Positions 23,786-33,298 of a DNA stretch of 64,000 bases are shown here, one piece after another. The notes beneath the pieces were generated by a model that saw nothing but the letters and a program-made list of their open reading frames with translations, had not been told where the DNA came from and did no database searches. Positions within the stretch are counted from its first letter, which is position 1. Every line of letters begins with the position of its first letter. Where the stretch lies: contig WHVY01000004.1 of the NCBI GenBank assembly GCA_022266195.1, positions 9,317,501 through 9,381,500 of the forward strand. The letters are read 5' to 3'. A program made the position numbers and the translations under genes. This stretch comes from Tetranychus cinnabarinus. Lineage: Eukaryota > Arthropoda > Arachnida > Trombidiformes > Tetranychidae.

Positions 23786-25030
23786 AGATGGCATTTCCTC
23801 AAAAATTATTCATACCGGAGTCGACATTTTATATTTTTTAAAAGCATCATCAGTGTAATAACTTTTTAAACCTCATAACGTCCAGTCCATTAAGGATGAA
23901 CAATATAAATACATTTTACCATAATTGACTATTGTAATTCAATAAATATAATTTGACATGATTTCATTCTAAGTTACTTATATGTGTGAATGAAGATACT
24001 TACTAATTGCGAAAAGAAATTCGCTCATTCATTCATCACTCATGGAACTCAAATATTTACAATATTTAGTGTTTTATGCTTTGTTTGAAATGAGCGCTTT
24101 GGCTCAGGTCAAGACTTTTTTCGAACAATAGTGTTGACCTGAGCCAACATCGGCATTTGTAGAAAACTTTTTTGAATTATTGCAGTTTTAACTTCATTTA
24201 TTTCCTATTTCCCAGTACAGAAACGTATTGCTATAGATATTTGTTAAAATAGCAAAACAGGATAAAAGTAAGTTATATCTGCAATTCAAAATAATTCTGA
24301 TTAAAGTAAGCTTCATTTTATTGTTTCCACTTAATTGCGCTTAATCGGTCGTTGAATTTTATTGTCACTTCTGGACTAGTCGCCATTTCGATTAAATAAT
24401 ACGCAATTCAGGCTTGAAATTATAATAAGCCGAATTTGCTTAAAGATTTTCAGTTTCGATTAATCATTTATCCATGAATTAAATCGTAAATAATTGAAAG
24501 TTATTGTACTATCAACTACGACTTCAACATTAATAAACTCTCGGTGACTCAACTTTTTGCGATAACATTAAATAAACTGTGATTAAATTTAGATCGCCTT
24601 TATTTGTTTGAATTGTAAGCACAATTTGCTGCTAAGATCAATTAAGTTGAACCAAAAATAACTGGAATTAAAGCCGAAAGTTAACCGATTTAGAGTCATA
24701 TCTTACCAAAAAAAGTAAATAGCTGAAACTTGATGTTGAACTTGTCTTATATCGCTTGACGGCACTAGCACAATATTGATGGCAAACGTTAATGACACAT
24801 ACATTAACATTTTTAATTGCTATTGGCAATAATTTGAACCCTTACCCGAATCAGAGGCACGCAATTCGAATCTTTTTTTAACAAGCAAAGGTTAAAGTCG
24901 AGGTATCGAGGTCAAAGTTGAAACTTCGAGAAACTTCAATCGCCTTTTTTCGATGATGAAACAAGATTTACATAACATTTACTTAACATTTACAGATATA
25001 TATACGTATTCCATTTCATAATTTTTAATG
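23786..25030. other. Non-coding spacer with repeat remnants
   Basis: ORC2 3' region (AATAAA at 23941-23946) followed by repeat-derived DNA. It contains a 12-base inverted repeat at 24101-24145. A stretch at about 24370-24640 resembles 28440-28870, partly in direct and partly in inverted orientation. No open frame of note. Confidence 0.55.
24101..24145. repeat. Inverted repeat GGCTCAGGTCAA / TTGACCTGAGCC
   Basis: Exact 12-base arms (24101-24112 and 24134-24145) around a 21-base loop. The left arm plus about 20 upstream bases (24081-24112) recurs at about 60347-60378, so it belongs to a dispersed repeat, perhaps the end of a mobile element. Confidence 0.55.
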
Positions 25031-25093
25031 AAAACGCTGAAAATAGCTAACCATTGAAAGCCAAAGTTATTTTCAACCTTTCATTTCATTCAG

Positions 25094-25321
25094 CTACTTT
25101 CAAAGTGAAGCATTTAGATGAATATCATGACATAGTCATTGATTGGAATGATGATAGATATGAATTAAATACCAACAATTATTTGATAAGTTAAGTAAAG
25201 TCCATCTTTTGGCTTTTGGACAGTAACTCATTTTGTTATAAATCAATAGCTGAAATCAATAACTGGAGTACCAAATAGATATACAAATGTACTTGGCCTG
25301 TATAGACCTCAACCTACGACC
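25094..25321 (+). pseudogene. RDFC-family exon 2-3 remnant, array unit 1
   Basis: Matches the 98-base exon 2 and the start of exon 3 of the RDFC family. One T is missing in the AATTTAAAT segment (frameshift) and the CAG/GTAAG donor is destroyed. Exons 1 and 4 are absent, so it is not functional. Confidence 0.75.
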
Positions 25322-25361
25322 TTATTTTGAAAATAAATGGCACTTACAATAAGGTTGCCAT

Positions 25362-25638
25362 TTAATGGCCATTAGGTAAATCTCACCGCTCCCCATTGCT
25401 AAGTATATAGGCACTACGCCGAATGTCCTTTTGGAAATTAAATATCAGAATTGATGTCATCCAGTCATTGGTGCATGTAGGCAAAGGGCCTGGGGATCGA
25501 CTCTTCCCCTTGGTGGTCGATAATTATCCGATCTGTTAATAACGGCACATCAAATAGCGTGTCGAGGTCTGCGAGGAATTGTTGGTCGTCATCGACCGGC
25601 AAATTTCGCACAGTATCACCAAGAAAATCGAAATTCAT
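25362..25638 (-). pseudogene. Family Y pseudogene, array unit 1
   Basis: Retains start codon and the stop-region NGH codons of family Y, but has small deletions near 25430-25450 that break the frame relative to the intact copy at 19773-20051. Its junction with the RDFC exon 3 remnant is longer than in the later units and so probably older. Confidence 0.75.
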
Positions 25639-25715
25639 TATAATTTTAATAAAAAACGCTGAAAATAGCTAACCATTGAAAGCCAAAGTTATTTTCAACC
25701 TTTCATTTCATTCAG

Positions 25716-25935
25716 CTACTTTCAAAGTGAAGCATTTAGATGAATATCATGACATAGTCATTGACTGGAATGATGATAGATATGAATTAAATACCAACAA
25801 TTATTTGATAAGTTAAGTAAAGTCCATCTTTTGGCTTTTGGACAGTAACTCATTTTGTTATAAATCAATAGCTGAAATCAATAACTGGAGTACCAAATAG
25901 ATATACAAATGTACTTGGCCTGTATAGACCTCAAC
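25716..25935 (+). pseudogene. RDFC-family exon 2-3 remnant, array unit 2
   Basis: Same missing T and same destroyed donor as unit 1, so these lesions predate the amplification. The exon 3 part runs directly into family Y at 25936. Confidence 0.75.
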
Positions 25936-26198
25936 TAAATCTCGCCGCTCCCCACTGCTTATAATATAGGCATTACGCCCTTCGTCCTTTTGGACAATAT
26001 AAATTTGAGAATTGATGGCATCCAGCCATTGGCGGTTGTAGGCAAAGGGCCTGGGGATCGACTCTTCCCCTCGGTGGTCGATAATTATCCGATCTGTTAA
26101 TAACGGCACATAAACAGCGTGCCGAGGTCCGCGAGGAATTGTTGGTCGTCATCGACCGGCAAATTTCGCACAGTATCACCAAGAAAATCGAAATTCAT
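25936..26198 (-). pseudogene. Family Y pseudogene, array unit 2
   Basis: ATG at 26196-26198 is kept, but a one-base deletion at about 26109 (GGCACATAAACAG versus GGCGCGTCAAACAG) shifts the frame to an early stop. The natural C-terminus is also lost, replaced by antisense RDFC exon 3 sequence. Confidence 0.75.
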
Positions 26199-26275
26199 TA
26201 TAATTTTAATAAAAAACGCTGAAAATAGCTAACCATTGAAAGCCAAAGTTATTTTCAACCTTTCATTTCATTCAG

Positions 26276-26495
26276 CTACTTTCAAAGTGAAGCATTTAGA
26301 TGAATATCATGACATAGTCATTGACTGGAATGATGATAGATATGAATTAAATACCAACAATTATTTGATAAGTTAAGTAAAGTCCATCTTTTGGCTTTTG
26401 GACAGTAACTCATTTTGTTATAAATCAATAGCTGAAATCAATAACTGGAGTACCAAATAGATATACAAATGTACTTGGCCTGTATAGACCTCAAC
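26276..26495 (+). pseudogene. RDFC-family exon 2-3 remnant, array unit 3
   Basis: Essentially identical to unit 2 with a 560-base shift; same frameshift and lost donor. Confidence 0.75.
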
Positions 26496-26758
26496 TAAAT
26501 CTCGCCGCTCCCCACTGCTTATAATATAGGCATTACGCCCTTCGTCCTTTTGGACAATATAAATTTGAGAATTGATGGCATCCAGCCATTGGCGGTTGTA
26601 GGCAAAGGGCCTGGGGATCGACTCTTCCCCTCGGTGGTCGATAATTATCCGATCTGTTAATAACGGCACATAAACAGCGTGCCGAGGTCCGCGAGGAATT
26701 GTTGGTCGTCATCGACCGGCAAATTTCGCACAGTATCACCAAGAAAATCGAAATTCAT
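26496..26758 (-). pseudogene. Family Y pseudogene, array unit 3
   Basis: Essentially identical to the unit 2 pseudogene, with the same one-base deletion and lost C-terminus, so the lesions were copied with the 560-base unit. Confidence 0.75.
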
Positions 26759-26835
26759 TATAATTTTAATAAAAAACGCTGAAAATAGCTAACCATTGAA
26801 AGCCAAAGTTATTTTCAACCTTTCATTTTATTCAG

Positions 26836-27057
26836 CTACTTTCAAAGTGAAGCATTTAGATGAATATCATGACATAGTCATTGATTGGAATGATGATAGA
26901 TATGAATTAAATACCAACAATTATTTGATAAGTTAAGTAAAGTCTATCATTTAATTTTTGAACAATAACTTATCATTTATACATTCATAGCTGGAATCAA
27001 TAACTGGAGTACCAAATAGATATACAAATGTACTTGGCCTGTATAGACCTCAACCTA
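26836..27057 (+). pseudogene. RDFC-family exon 2-3 remnant, array unit 4
   Basis: Exon 2 carries the same lesions as the other units, but the intron and exon 3 part (from about 26945) differ from them and instead resemble the minus-strand gene at 28997-30630. This suggests a recombination or gene-conversion junction at the end of the array. Confidence 0.7.
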
Positions 27058-27168
27058 CGTTTAATGGCCATTGGTTAATCCACTTATATCGCTAACGCTT
27101 ATTGTGAAAAAATTACGTTGGCGGTCCTGTCCAACAATATATTTATCATGAGGGTTGGCATCAAACTT
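27058..27168 (-). pseudogene. Divergent family Y C-terminal remnant
   Basis: The minus strand reads a segment with DKYIVGQDRQRN and ending LTNGH, stop, which aligns with QIYIVQKDEGRN and DLPNGH of the intact family Y protein. It is much more diverged than the other copies and has no N-terminal half. It abuts the 3' end of the secreted-protein gene. Confidence 0.55.
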
Positions 27169-27543
27169 TCATTTCAGGGTTTTTCCATTGATTATCTCCG
27201 CTGGAGGTTTACCCCAAAAAGGTTCACCTCGGTTAATTATTTTCACAATTTGCTTCGAGTTTGATTTACGACAACTTCTTGTATCGTTGTGCTTACAAAA
27301 ATCTCTGCCAAAGGCTTTTAAATAACCGTAACCTTTTTCCCTGATGAAAGTACCATCAGGCTTATAAGCATATTCAATGCCATAACCATAGCCATAATAA
27401 TTCCAAGGACCAGTACCATAAAGATGTTTTGGATCGTGTTCAGCCCGATGATCATACATTTTAACCCTCACAGGTCCCGAGTTGACATCATGGATAACCA
27501 TAAAGATCACAAATAACCAACAAATCAACGTCAAACTGGTCAT
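27169..27543 (-). CDS. Small secreted Gly/Tyr-containing protein (unrecognised)
   Basis: A 124-residue single-exon frame. Start ATG 27541-27543 gives a strong signal peptide (hydrophobic SLTLICWLFVIFMVI, likely cleavage after VNS or NSG). The mature part has a YYGYGYG tract and two cysteines, no membrane segment and a basic C-terminus, so it is probably secreted. The stretch AFGRDFCKHNDTRS resembles AFSRDFCQHQCTES of the RDFC family (9 of 14 identical), which may mean shared ancestry. Function unknown. The region around it is full of family fragments, so it may have been assembled from them. Confidence 0.6.
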   Translation of the reverse strand: MTSLTLICWLFVIFMVIHDVNSGPVRVKMYDHRAEHDPKHLYGTGPWNYYGYGYGIEYAYKPDGTFIREKGYGYLKAFGRDFCKHNDTRSCRKSNSKQIVKIINRGEPFWGKPPAEIINGKTLK

Positions 27544-28996
27544 TGTTATTCAATCCATGGATAAATTGGACTTGAAATAAAGAGTAAAATTGTGAAAGTA
27601 GGAGAAATATGGATTTGAATGAATCACAACACAATATCCAAATCACTTCAATTTAACCAACATTTTGATTCTCATAATTTTAACTTAACAATATCAATAT
27701 TTTACATTTATAATAGCAGCATAACATATCATAACTGAAACCAGTTTGTACCTTTTTTACCTTCTGCAAACAGCATCAGTCAACGGAAGTTTAACTTGTC
27801 ATAATAATTTTTTTGGTGATTCTAATCAATTCGTACCTTTACTTTCTCCTCCCTTCCCTTTACCTCATGTATCTGCAACTGTATCTCAAGTAAACCTTCA
27901 ATCATCGACAATCAAACCATGCAACTAACATACTTTACAGTTTACATGTAACTACTAATTACATACTGTTGAAGCATCTTTTGCTTACCTTGCAACTACT
28001 TTATTGTTGTTCGTTTTCAATACACTAGCAGTCAGTCTTTGGTTAACAAAAAGGGGTCAGACTTAAGTTTATTTCAGGTGACACCATCTCGAGCATATTC
28101 AGAAACACTAAACAATATACAGAATAACAGGAATCTGAAAAATTAAATTAGAACTTAAATGAACCTCTATTTCTTGTTAGATGGCGACTATTACTTTATT
28201 TGTCGCTTCATTCTTGCTCGATTTGTTCATTTACATGTAAATAGTTTTGATCCTAATTACTTTTGAATTACAATTACAGAAAGTTGGTCAACTACTAGCT
28301 GAACAAATAACAATTTCATTAATTTGATGGTTAAGGATCTCGATTTTACAAAAAGATTTATTTCTATTGTGACTCCTTTTCGATAATAGTTTAACCACAA
28401 CTTTAAGAAAGATTTTTTGTTCAACTTAATTGATCTTAACAGACAATTGTGCTAACAATTTATACAAAGAAAGGTGATCTAAATTTCATTACAGTTTATT
28501 TAATTATATCGCAAAAACGAATGAACACCGAGAGTTGTTTAATGTTGATTTGGGGTCGTTTGATAATACAACAACTTTCAATTATTTACAATTTAATTCA
28601 CGGATGAATGATGTAACATTACCTTAACCGGACATTTTTTCGCCGTGCTGACTTTTAAGACCAGAAGTCTTGGAAATCTTATCAAGTTATTTGTGCATTG
28701 CTCAAAATTATTAAAGCTCAATTGCTTATGAAATTTTTTGGTTCGATGGACTTATTTAGCAGCCATTTCGGTTGAATAGACTAACAAGTAAGTCAAGCCG
28801 ACTTAAGATTTGAAGTTTCGATTAATCATTCATGGATCGGTGGATGAAAAAATTGTAAATACTTGAACGTTATTCTTATTTTATGGCCATTCAATCGTCA
28901 TTCAATTTCTCTCATTGTGCCTTCATTTGGCAACATTATGGACATGATGGAAAAAAGTACATCCAGTTCATTCGTGCTTTTATTAAATACAGATAT
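27544..28996. other. Non-coding spacer with repeat homology
   Basis: Upstream region of the secreted-protein gene, then repeat-derived DNA. About 28440-28610 is an inverted, diverged copy of 24473-24640, and about 28750-28870 a direct, diverged copy of 24380-24510. No gene is seen. Confidence 0.55.
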
Positions 28997-30630
28997 TTAA
29001 CCTGCACACCTCAGGTAAAGTGGGCGTGGGACAATACTATCATAAAATAGCATTTCATACACAACACACTGCACACAAATATATTGTAGAATGTTGAACT
29101 TTCTGAAAATGTTGTCCGCTGTTACATACGAAATTCTTCTCAACGATCGGATCAGCTGCGAAACTTTTGCATTCAATTCATCGTTATTAACAATATCTTT
29201 TAGTCTTTTAAAGTAAGTTGCATTGAACTGGTGTTGACAGAAATCATAAGTGCAAGCTCCTTCAGGAATGCTGTCTTCAGCTACTAGTTTGTAATTCATT
29301 AAAATACGGTTGTATTTAAACCATTCAAATTTTAACCGACATTTGAGACGAAAACATTCACCATTGCGAATACGTGCTCCATGGATATCTATACCTTGGA
29401 TCCTGGAGATGTCCAAATCAAGATTTTGAATACATAATGTAAAGAAAAATTAATAAGTACAGTAGAGGTTTCACTTAAGTTGTACAAATTTTGATGGCCG
29501 ACACCTAACGGGAGAAATCTATGTGCTGAATTTGAAGACTTTTTTTCGCTTTTTGACCCATTTATAATTGATTAATGGTGGAAAACAATCTTTTTTAGTG
29601 TAATTTTGGAAGTATTTCGTTGAATAATTCCACATTTGAGCGAGGATTTACTTTGGTTAAAAATTGTTCAATTTTTAAACTTAACGAATTTGTGAAAAAC
29701 ATTAGCCCAGTAGATGGCGACCACACAAAAATACAACCTAAGTGTGGCCCAGTGGGTTAACACTTGCGATAAGACTGCTAATCTTCATATGTTGTATTCT
29801 GCATCTTGGGGTTAGCGTTCGAATCTCGCCAAGTCCTGGGGTTGGGGCGAGTGCAGTAGAGGTCGCTTACCCAGAGATTGAGCCCTCTGGACTATCCCAT
29901 CCCCCTTCCTGGACTACTCCATAGCTGGATAAAGCCTGGCGCCTTTGGGTAGCTAGCCTACACCTAGGTAGCAGGGGTAGACGGCGCCGTAAAAGCTGTC
30001 GCAACTGGCCGGTCCATAAAAATATGTGTACAACTTAACTGAAACCTCTACTGTATGCATCTTATGCTAAATAATTAAAATTATGCAACAGTAACATTAC
30101 CTTTCCTCGTTGACGTAGCAAACAATACCGGGTAGTGTAGTAGGGTAAGGTCTTACCAGTGCAAGCTCATGTACATATCTAATTGGTACTCCAGTTATTG
30201 ATTCCAGCTATAAATGTATAAATGATAAGTTATTTTTCAATATTGAATAATAGACTTAACTTACCTGTTCAAATAATTGTTGGTATTTAAATTCATATCT
30301 ATTATCATTCCAATCAATGACTATGTCATGATATTCATCTAAATGCTTCACTTTGAAAGTAGCTGAATGAAATGAAAGGTAAAGTGTGAATAATCTTAAA
30401 TTCATAAAGGATGTTCAATGTAACTACTTCCAAACTGATGTGGCTTAAATTATGATAATCAAAAACATTATAAGCAAGATATCTCAAGAAAAGACAACAT
30501 TTTGCCTTTCACTCTTTACTTTTGTTATTGGGATCATTGTTATCATAGCTTAAGCTCCTCCAGTTTGGAAGTTGGACACATTAAACACCCTTTTAATAAA
30601 ATAAAACTTACTTATATTCAGTCCTTTCAT
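28997..30630 (-). CDS. RDFC-family protein, minus-strand copy with transposon-bearing intron
   Basis: Predicted exons on the minus strand: 30612-30630 (MKGLNI), 30265-30362 (98 bases, as in copies 2 and 3), 30101-30207 (LESITGVPIRY), and 28997 to about 29395. Phases match the tandem copies at 612-2892. Exon 4 encodes an N-terminally shorter version with TYDFCQHQ, YFKRLKDIVNNDELNAK and a tail ending LYLRCAG. The start of exon 4 is uncertain; an acceptor at about 29396 keeps the frame. Joined length is near 207 residues. Intron 3 (about 700 bases) is inflated by a MITE at 29460-30053; the other introns are short. The frame is open, so the gene may be functional, but the weak exon 4 acceptor leaves doubt. 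Confidence 0.6.
29460..30053. mobile_element. Pogo/Tc1-mariner-like MITE
   Basis: Terminal inverted repeats of about 28 bases beginning CAGTAGAGGTTTCA (about 26 of 28 match), flanked on each side by the dinucleotide TA (29458-29459 and 30054-30055), the target duplication expected of the Tc1/mariner/pogo superfamily. The termini resemble the CAGT-type ends of pogo/Tigger elements. The 594-base element contains no transposase frame, so it is non-autonomous. It lies in intron 3 of the minus-strand RDFC gene and contains a tRNA-derived segment (29743-30020). Confidence 0.8.
29743..30020 (+). mobile_element. tRNA-Ser(GCT)-derived SINE-like sequence inside the MITE
   Basis: 29743-29830 looks like a degenerate serine tRNA: an A-box-like TGGCCCAGTGGGTTAA, an anticodon-loop-like ACTGCTAATC (anticodon GCT), a long variable arm, and a B box GTTCGAATC. 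The sequence after it, to about 30020, is clearly more GC-rich than its surroundings and could be the SINE body. The 3' end is uncertain, with no clear tail. The tRNA part is too degenerate to be a working tRNA gene. Confidence 0.6.
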
Positions 30631-30746
30631 TTTAACAAGTGTCAATGCCAATTTGTGTCTTAAGTTAAGACTCTTAACTGCTTAATAAAAAAATTGAAAC
30701 TATCTTCCACGCAAAGTAAAACTGACAAAAATTCAAACTTTGATTG

Positions 30747-31205
30747 GGGTAAGGCTGTAGAAGTAACCGTAGGCTCACTTCTCTTCTCAGTAGCCGCAGC
30801 TAGTTTCGGCTCAAGCCGAGAAGCTAATTAAAAAAAATTAATATTTAAAGGTTAAATTTAACAATTAACTGTGTTATTCATTCTAGTTAATTATATTAAG
30901 ATCATCTAGTAATAAGGAATTATTTTTGAAGACTTGGAAATGATTTCCGAGTCAGTAAAGCATTTTAACCATAAAATTGCATAATTTGATCATTGAATTC
31001 AGCGAAACTGAAATTTACACGCTTACTTGAGTTTTCTGAGCGTGTGGGATTGCTATTATGTTTCAATTAAGGTAATAACAAAGTTAATTGTTAAATTTAA
31101 CCCTTAAATATTAAATTTTTTTAATTAGCTTCTCGGCTTGAGCCGAAACTAGCTGCGGCTAATGAGAAGAGAAGTGAGCCTACGGTTACTTCTACAGCCT
31201 TACCC
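30747..31205. mobile_element. MITE with long terminal inverted repeats
   Basis: Both ends read GGGTAAGGCTGTAGAAGTAA inward, and the inverted homology continues for about 130 bases (30747-30885 against 31067-31205), leaving a loop of about 180 bases. No coding frame. No convincing target-site duplication was found by eye. It sits between two oppositely oriented RDFC-family copies. Confidence 0.7.
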
Positions 31206-31321
31206 AAAGAGACTCTTTCTCAAGTTTGTGTAACGAACCAAAGGCTACTAGGTGTCAGATCGATCAAATTGAGTGATTTTAAGAGCGAAATTTGAATTTA
31301 TTACACTTGTGTACATGCATT

Positions 31322-31478
31322 TAATTTAAATACCAACAATTATTTGAACAGGTAAGTAAAGTCTATTATTCAATATTGAAAAATAACTTATCATTTATAC
31401 ATTTATAGCTGGAATCAATAACTGGAGTACCAATTAAATTCACAGATGCGCTTAACCTGGTAAGACCTTACCCTACGA
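31322..31478 (+). pseudogene. RDFC-family exon 2 end and exon 3 fragment
   Basis: End of exon 2 (to 31351, with intact CAG/GTAAG donor), the intron, and the start of exon 3 from 31409 (LESITGVPI). It is close to the minus-strand gene 28997-30630 but inverted. Exons 1 and 4 are missing. Confidence 0.7.
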
Positions 31479-31481
31479 ATC

Positions 31482-31793
31482 AAATAGCAAGTGGAGTTCG
31501 GCAAGAAATTGTTTGTCGTTAATGACCGGGAAATTATGAACATGATCACCAAAAAAGTCGAATTTTATTATAATTTAAATAAAAAACTGAAAATAGCTTA
31601 ATATTGGTGACCAAAGTTAATTTAAACCTTTCATTTCATTCAGCAACGTTCAAAGTGAAGGATTTAGATGAATATCATGACATAGTCATTGATTGGAATG
31701 ATGTAGGTCGAGTTCCTGGGGACCGACTCTTTCCCTGGGTGGTCGATGACCACCCGATTGGTTATTAACGGTTCATCAAATAGCGTGTCAAAT
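31482..31793 (-). pseudogene. Family Y pseudogene interrupted by an RDFC exon 2 fragment
   Basis: 31482-31570 matches the N-terminal half of family Y on the minus strand, but its start codon is changed (ATA). 31645-31702 is the first 58 or so bases of RDFC exon 2 on the plus strand. 31703-31793 matches the middle of family Y. The patchwork abuts the truncated ORC2 copy and so marks the inner breakpoint of the right duplication arm. Confidence 0.65.
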
Positions 31794-31796
31794 CAA

Positions 31797-32167
31797 AAGG
31801 CTTCTCGGAAGGCAGAGAGTATTTTGCGTGGATTAACATCGTCTTTATATCCATAAAAAACAATGACAATATTTTGATTTAAATAACTCGTAATAAATTC
31901 TTCAATTATGCCCCTTTTCGAGCCAACACCATACAGAATCACGTTGTAATTGTTAATTAACAGGGCATGAATTTTTGGACATAAATTTTCTTTGTACAAG
32001 TTCAGGAGTTGAAGTTTTTCTTTAACATGATTTTCATATTTGTTTTTGCAACCATCAGACTCATCAGGGTCAAAGTCAGGTAAGGTGTCTTCATATTTAC
32101 TTGGTTTAGTAGAGTTGGCCAGAAAATAGTTAGCAGCAGTTGATTCATCTCCTCCTTTAAATGCCAT
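31797..32167 (-). pseudogene. ORC2 pseudogene (first 124 codons only)
   Basis: Nearly identical to residues 1-124 of the intact ORC2 at 22652-23785, including the start codon and YGVGSKR, then breaks off into family Y sequence. The winged-helix domain and most of the AAA+-like domain are missing. Confidence 0.88.
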
Positions 32168-32515
32168 AGTCACAAATTTAAAAACAATTTAAACTCAACA
32201 ATAAAAATGAAATGTTTACAAAACCACGATAAACTGCGCTAAAAATTCAAGTTAAAAATCCTCAAAAGTCAAGCAAAAGAGCCTCTTTGAAAGAGGAGCT
32301 CATTGAGACTCTGCAGCACCATCTATCGATAAAATACATCTTACATTTTCTGTTTTGAATGAATGGATCTAGCAATCTTTTTCAACAACATTGTGCAAAT
32401 TTGTTTACTTTGCAAATTGAATCCAGAAACCAATTTTCTTCAATATTAGATAAAATTTCCCAGGAATACCAAATTAGTATTTATCCGCTTAATCGGAAGT
32501 ATTGTTGAATCATCA
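32168..32515. promoter_or_regulatory. Divergent promoter of SCOC copy 1 and the ORC2 remnant
   Basis: 348 bases between opposite start codons, homologous to 22303-22651. As SCOC is intact only on this side, this copy presumably drives SCOC copy 1. Confidence 0.6.
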
Positions 32516-33192
32516 ATGGAAACATCATTCAAAGGTTTGGCAGACGATTTAAACAATATACCATTAGCTGATGAAGATGCTCCAGATGAAGAGGAAAGTG
32601 ATGATGAAGGTGCATCTAGACTTGATTTGAACCATAGTTTAACTCAGGGTCCAAGCTTCGATTCATTAGGCTCTAATGATCAACAAACTGATATTAATTG
32701 TAAGTATTTACGTATATTTTTACTATCATTCAAAAATTATAAATATACTATAGATACCCTTAAGATTTTTATTATGAATTGTATCCAAAGAGCTTCTCTT
32801 TGATTGTATCTCTTTGTTGTAGTTTATAATCCTTTCTTTTCTAATTTTAATTTTCAGCCTTTGATCCAGAAATGAATAAGGAAGAGATCGAGGAAAGAGA
32901 AAGATTAATTCAGCAAGTATTGGAGCTACAAAACACTTTAGATGGTAAATACTTTAAACTAAAATTTGTTGTGTTTTCAAATGTATTTCGGTGATTTAAG
33001 ATTTTCTTATTTTTTTCGTTTCTGTTTCTTTTATTAGACCTATCATTGCGAGTCGATGGTGTAAAAGAGGAAAATCTGAAATTAAAATCTGAGAATCAAG
33101 TTCTTAGTCAATACATAGAGGACTTAATGTCTGCATCAACTGTTTTTCAATCGACATCACCAAACGTTTCCAAGAAAAGGGGAAAATTATAA
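32516..33192 (+). CDS. SCOC: Short coiled-coil protein SCOC, copy 1
   Basis: SCOC is a small Golgi-associated coiled-coil protein; the vertebrate homologue binds ARL GTPases and works in autophagy and trafficking. Exons 32516-32699, 32858-32944 and 33038-33192 join to 141 residues. Residues 1-60 are an acidic, family-variable region; residues 65 onward form the conserved coiled coil (ERLIQQVLELQNTL, then VKEENLKLKSENQVLSQYIE and LMSASTVFQS), ending in a basic tail. All splice sites are canonical and phases are 1 and 1. A second full copy is at 34900-35597, differing mainly in the tail and a few N-terminal positions; two broken copies sit in the left arm. Confidence 0.9.
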
Positions 33193-33298
33193 ATATATTG
33201 TTCGTGTTATATTATGTAATGAAATGGTTTGACAATTATTCAGTGTGGAATCAAGAATTATTTTCACTCTAGAGAAGGACTGCAATTTTATAATTTAA

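Larger units (their letters stand above)
25031..27060. repeat. Tandem array mixing RDFC-family exons and antisense family Y
   Basis: Four successive units each begin with AAAACGCTGAAAATAGCTAA at about 25031, 25653, 26213 and 26773. The spacing is 622 bases for the first step and exactly 560 for the next two. Each unit contains RDFC-family exon 2 and part of exon 3 on the plus strand, and the first three then carry family Y on the minus strand. The two 560-base units are almost identical, so that duplication is recent (or an assembly duplication). The shorter units lost about 60 bases at the exon 3/family Y junction still present at 25320-25385. Confidence 0.85.

Noticed and set aside
25858..26109. 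83-codon minus-strand frame in the array as a new chimeric protein
   Set aside because: It exists only because a one-base deletion and a junction deletion fuse family Y to antisense RDFC exon 3; it has no ATG start of its own and lacks the natural N- and C-termini.
29743..29830. A functional tRNA-Ser gene
   Set aside because: A and B boxes are recognisable, but the acceptor stem does not pair, and the element sits inside a transposon; best read as a tRNA-derived SINE.
29742..29924. 60-codon plus-strand frame as a secreted peptide
   Set aside because: It falls entirely inside the tRNA-like SINE segment of the MITE, so the hydrophobic start is coincidental.
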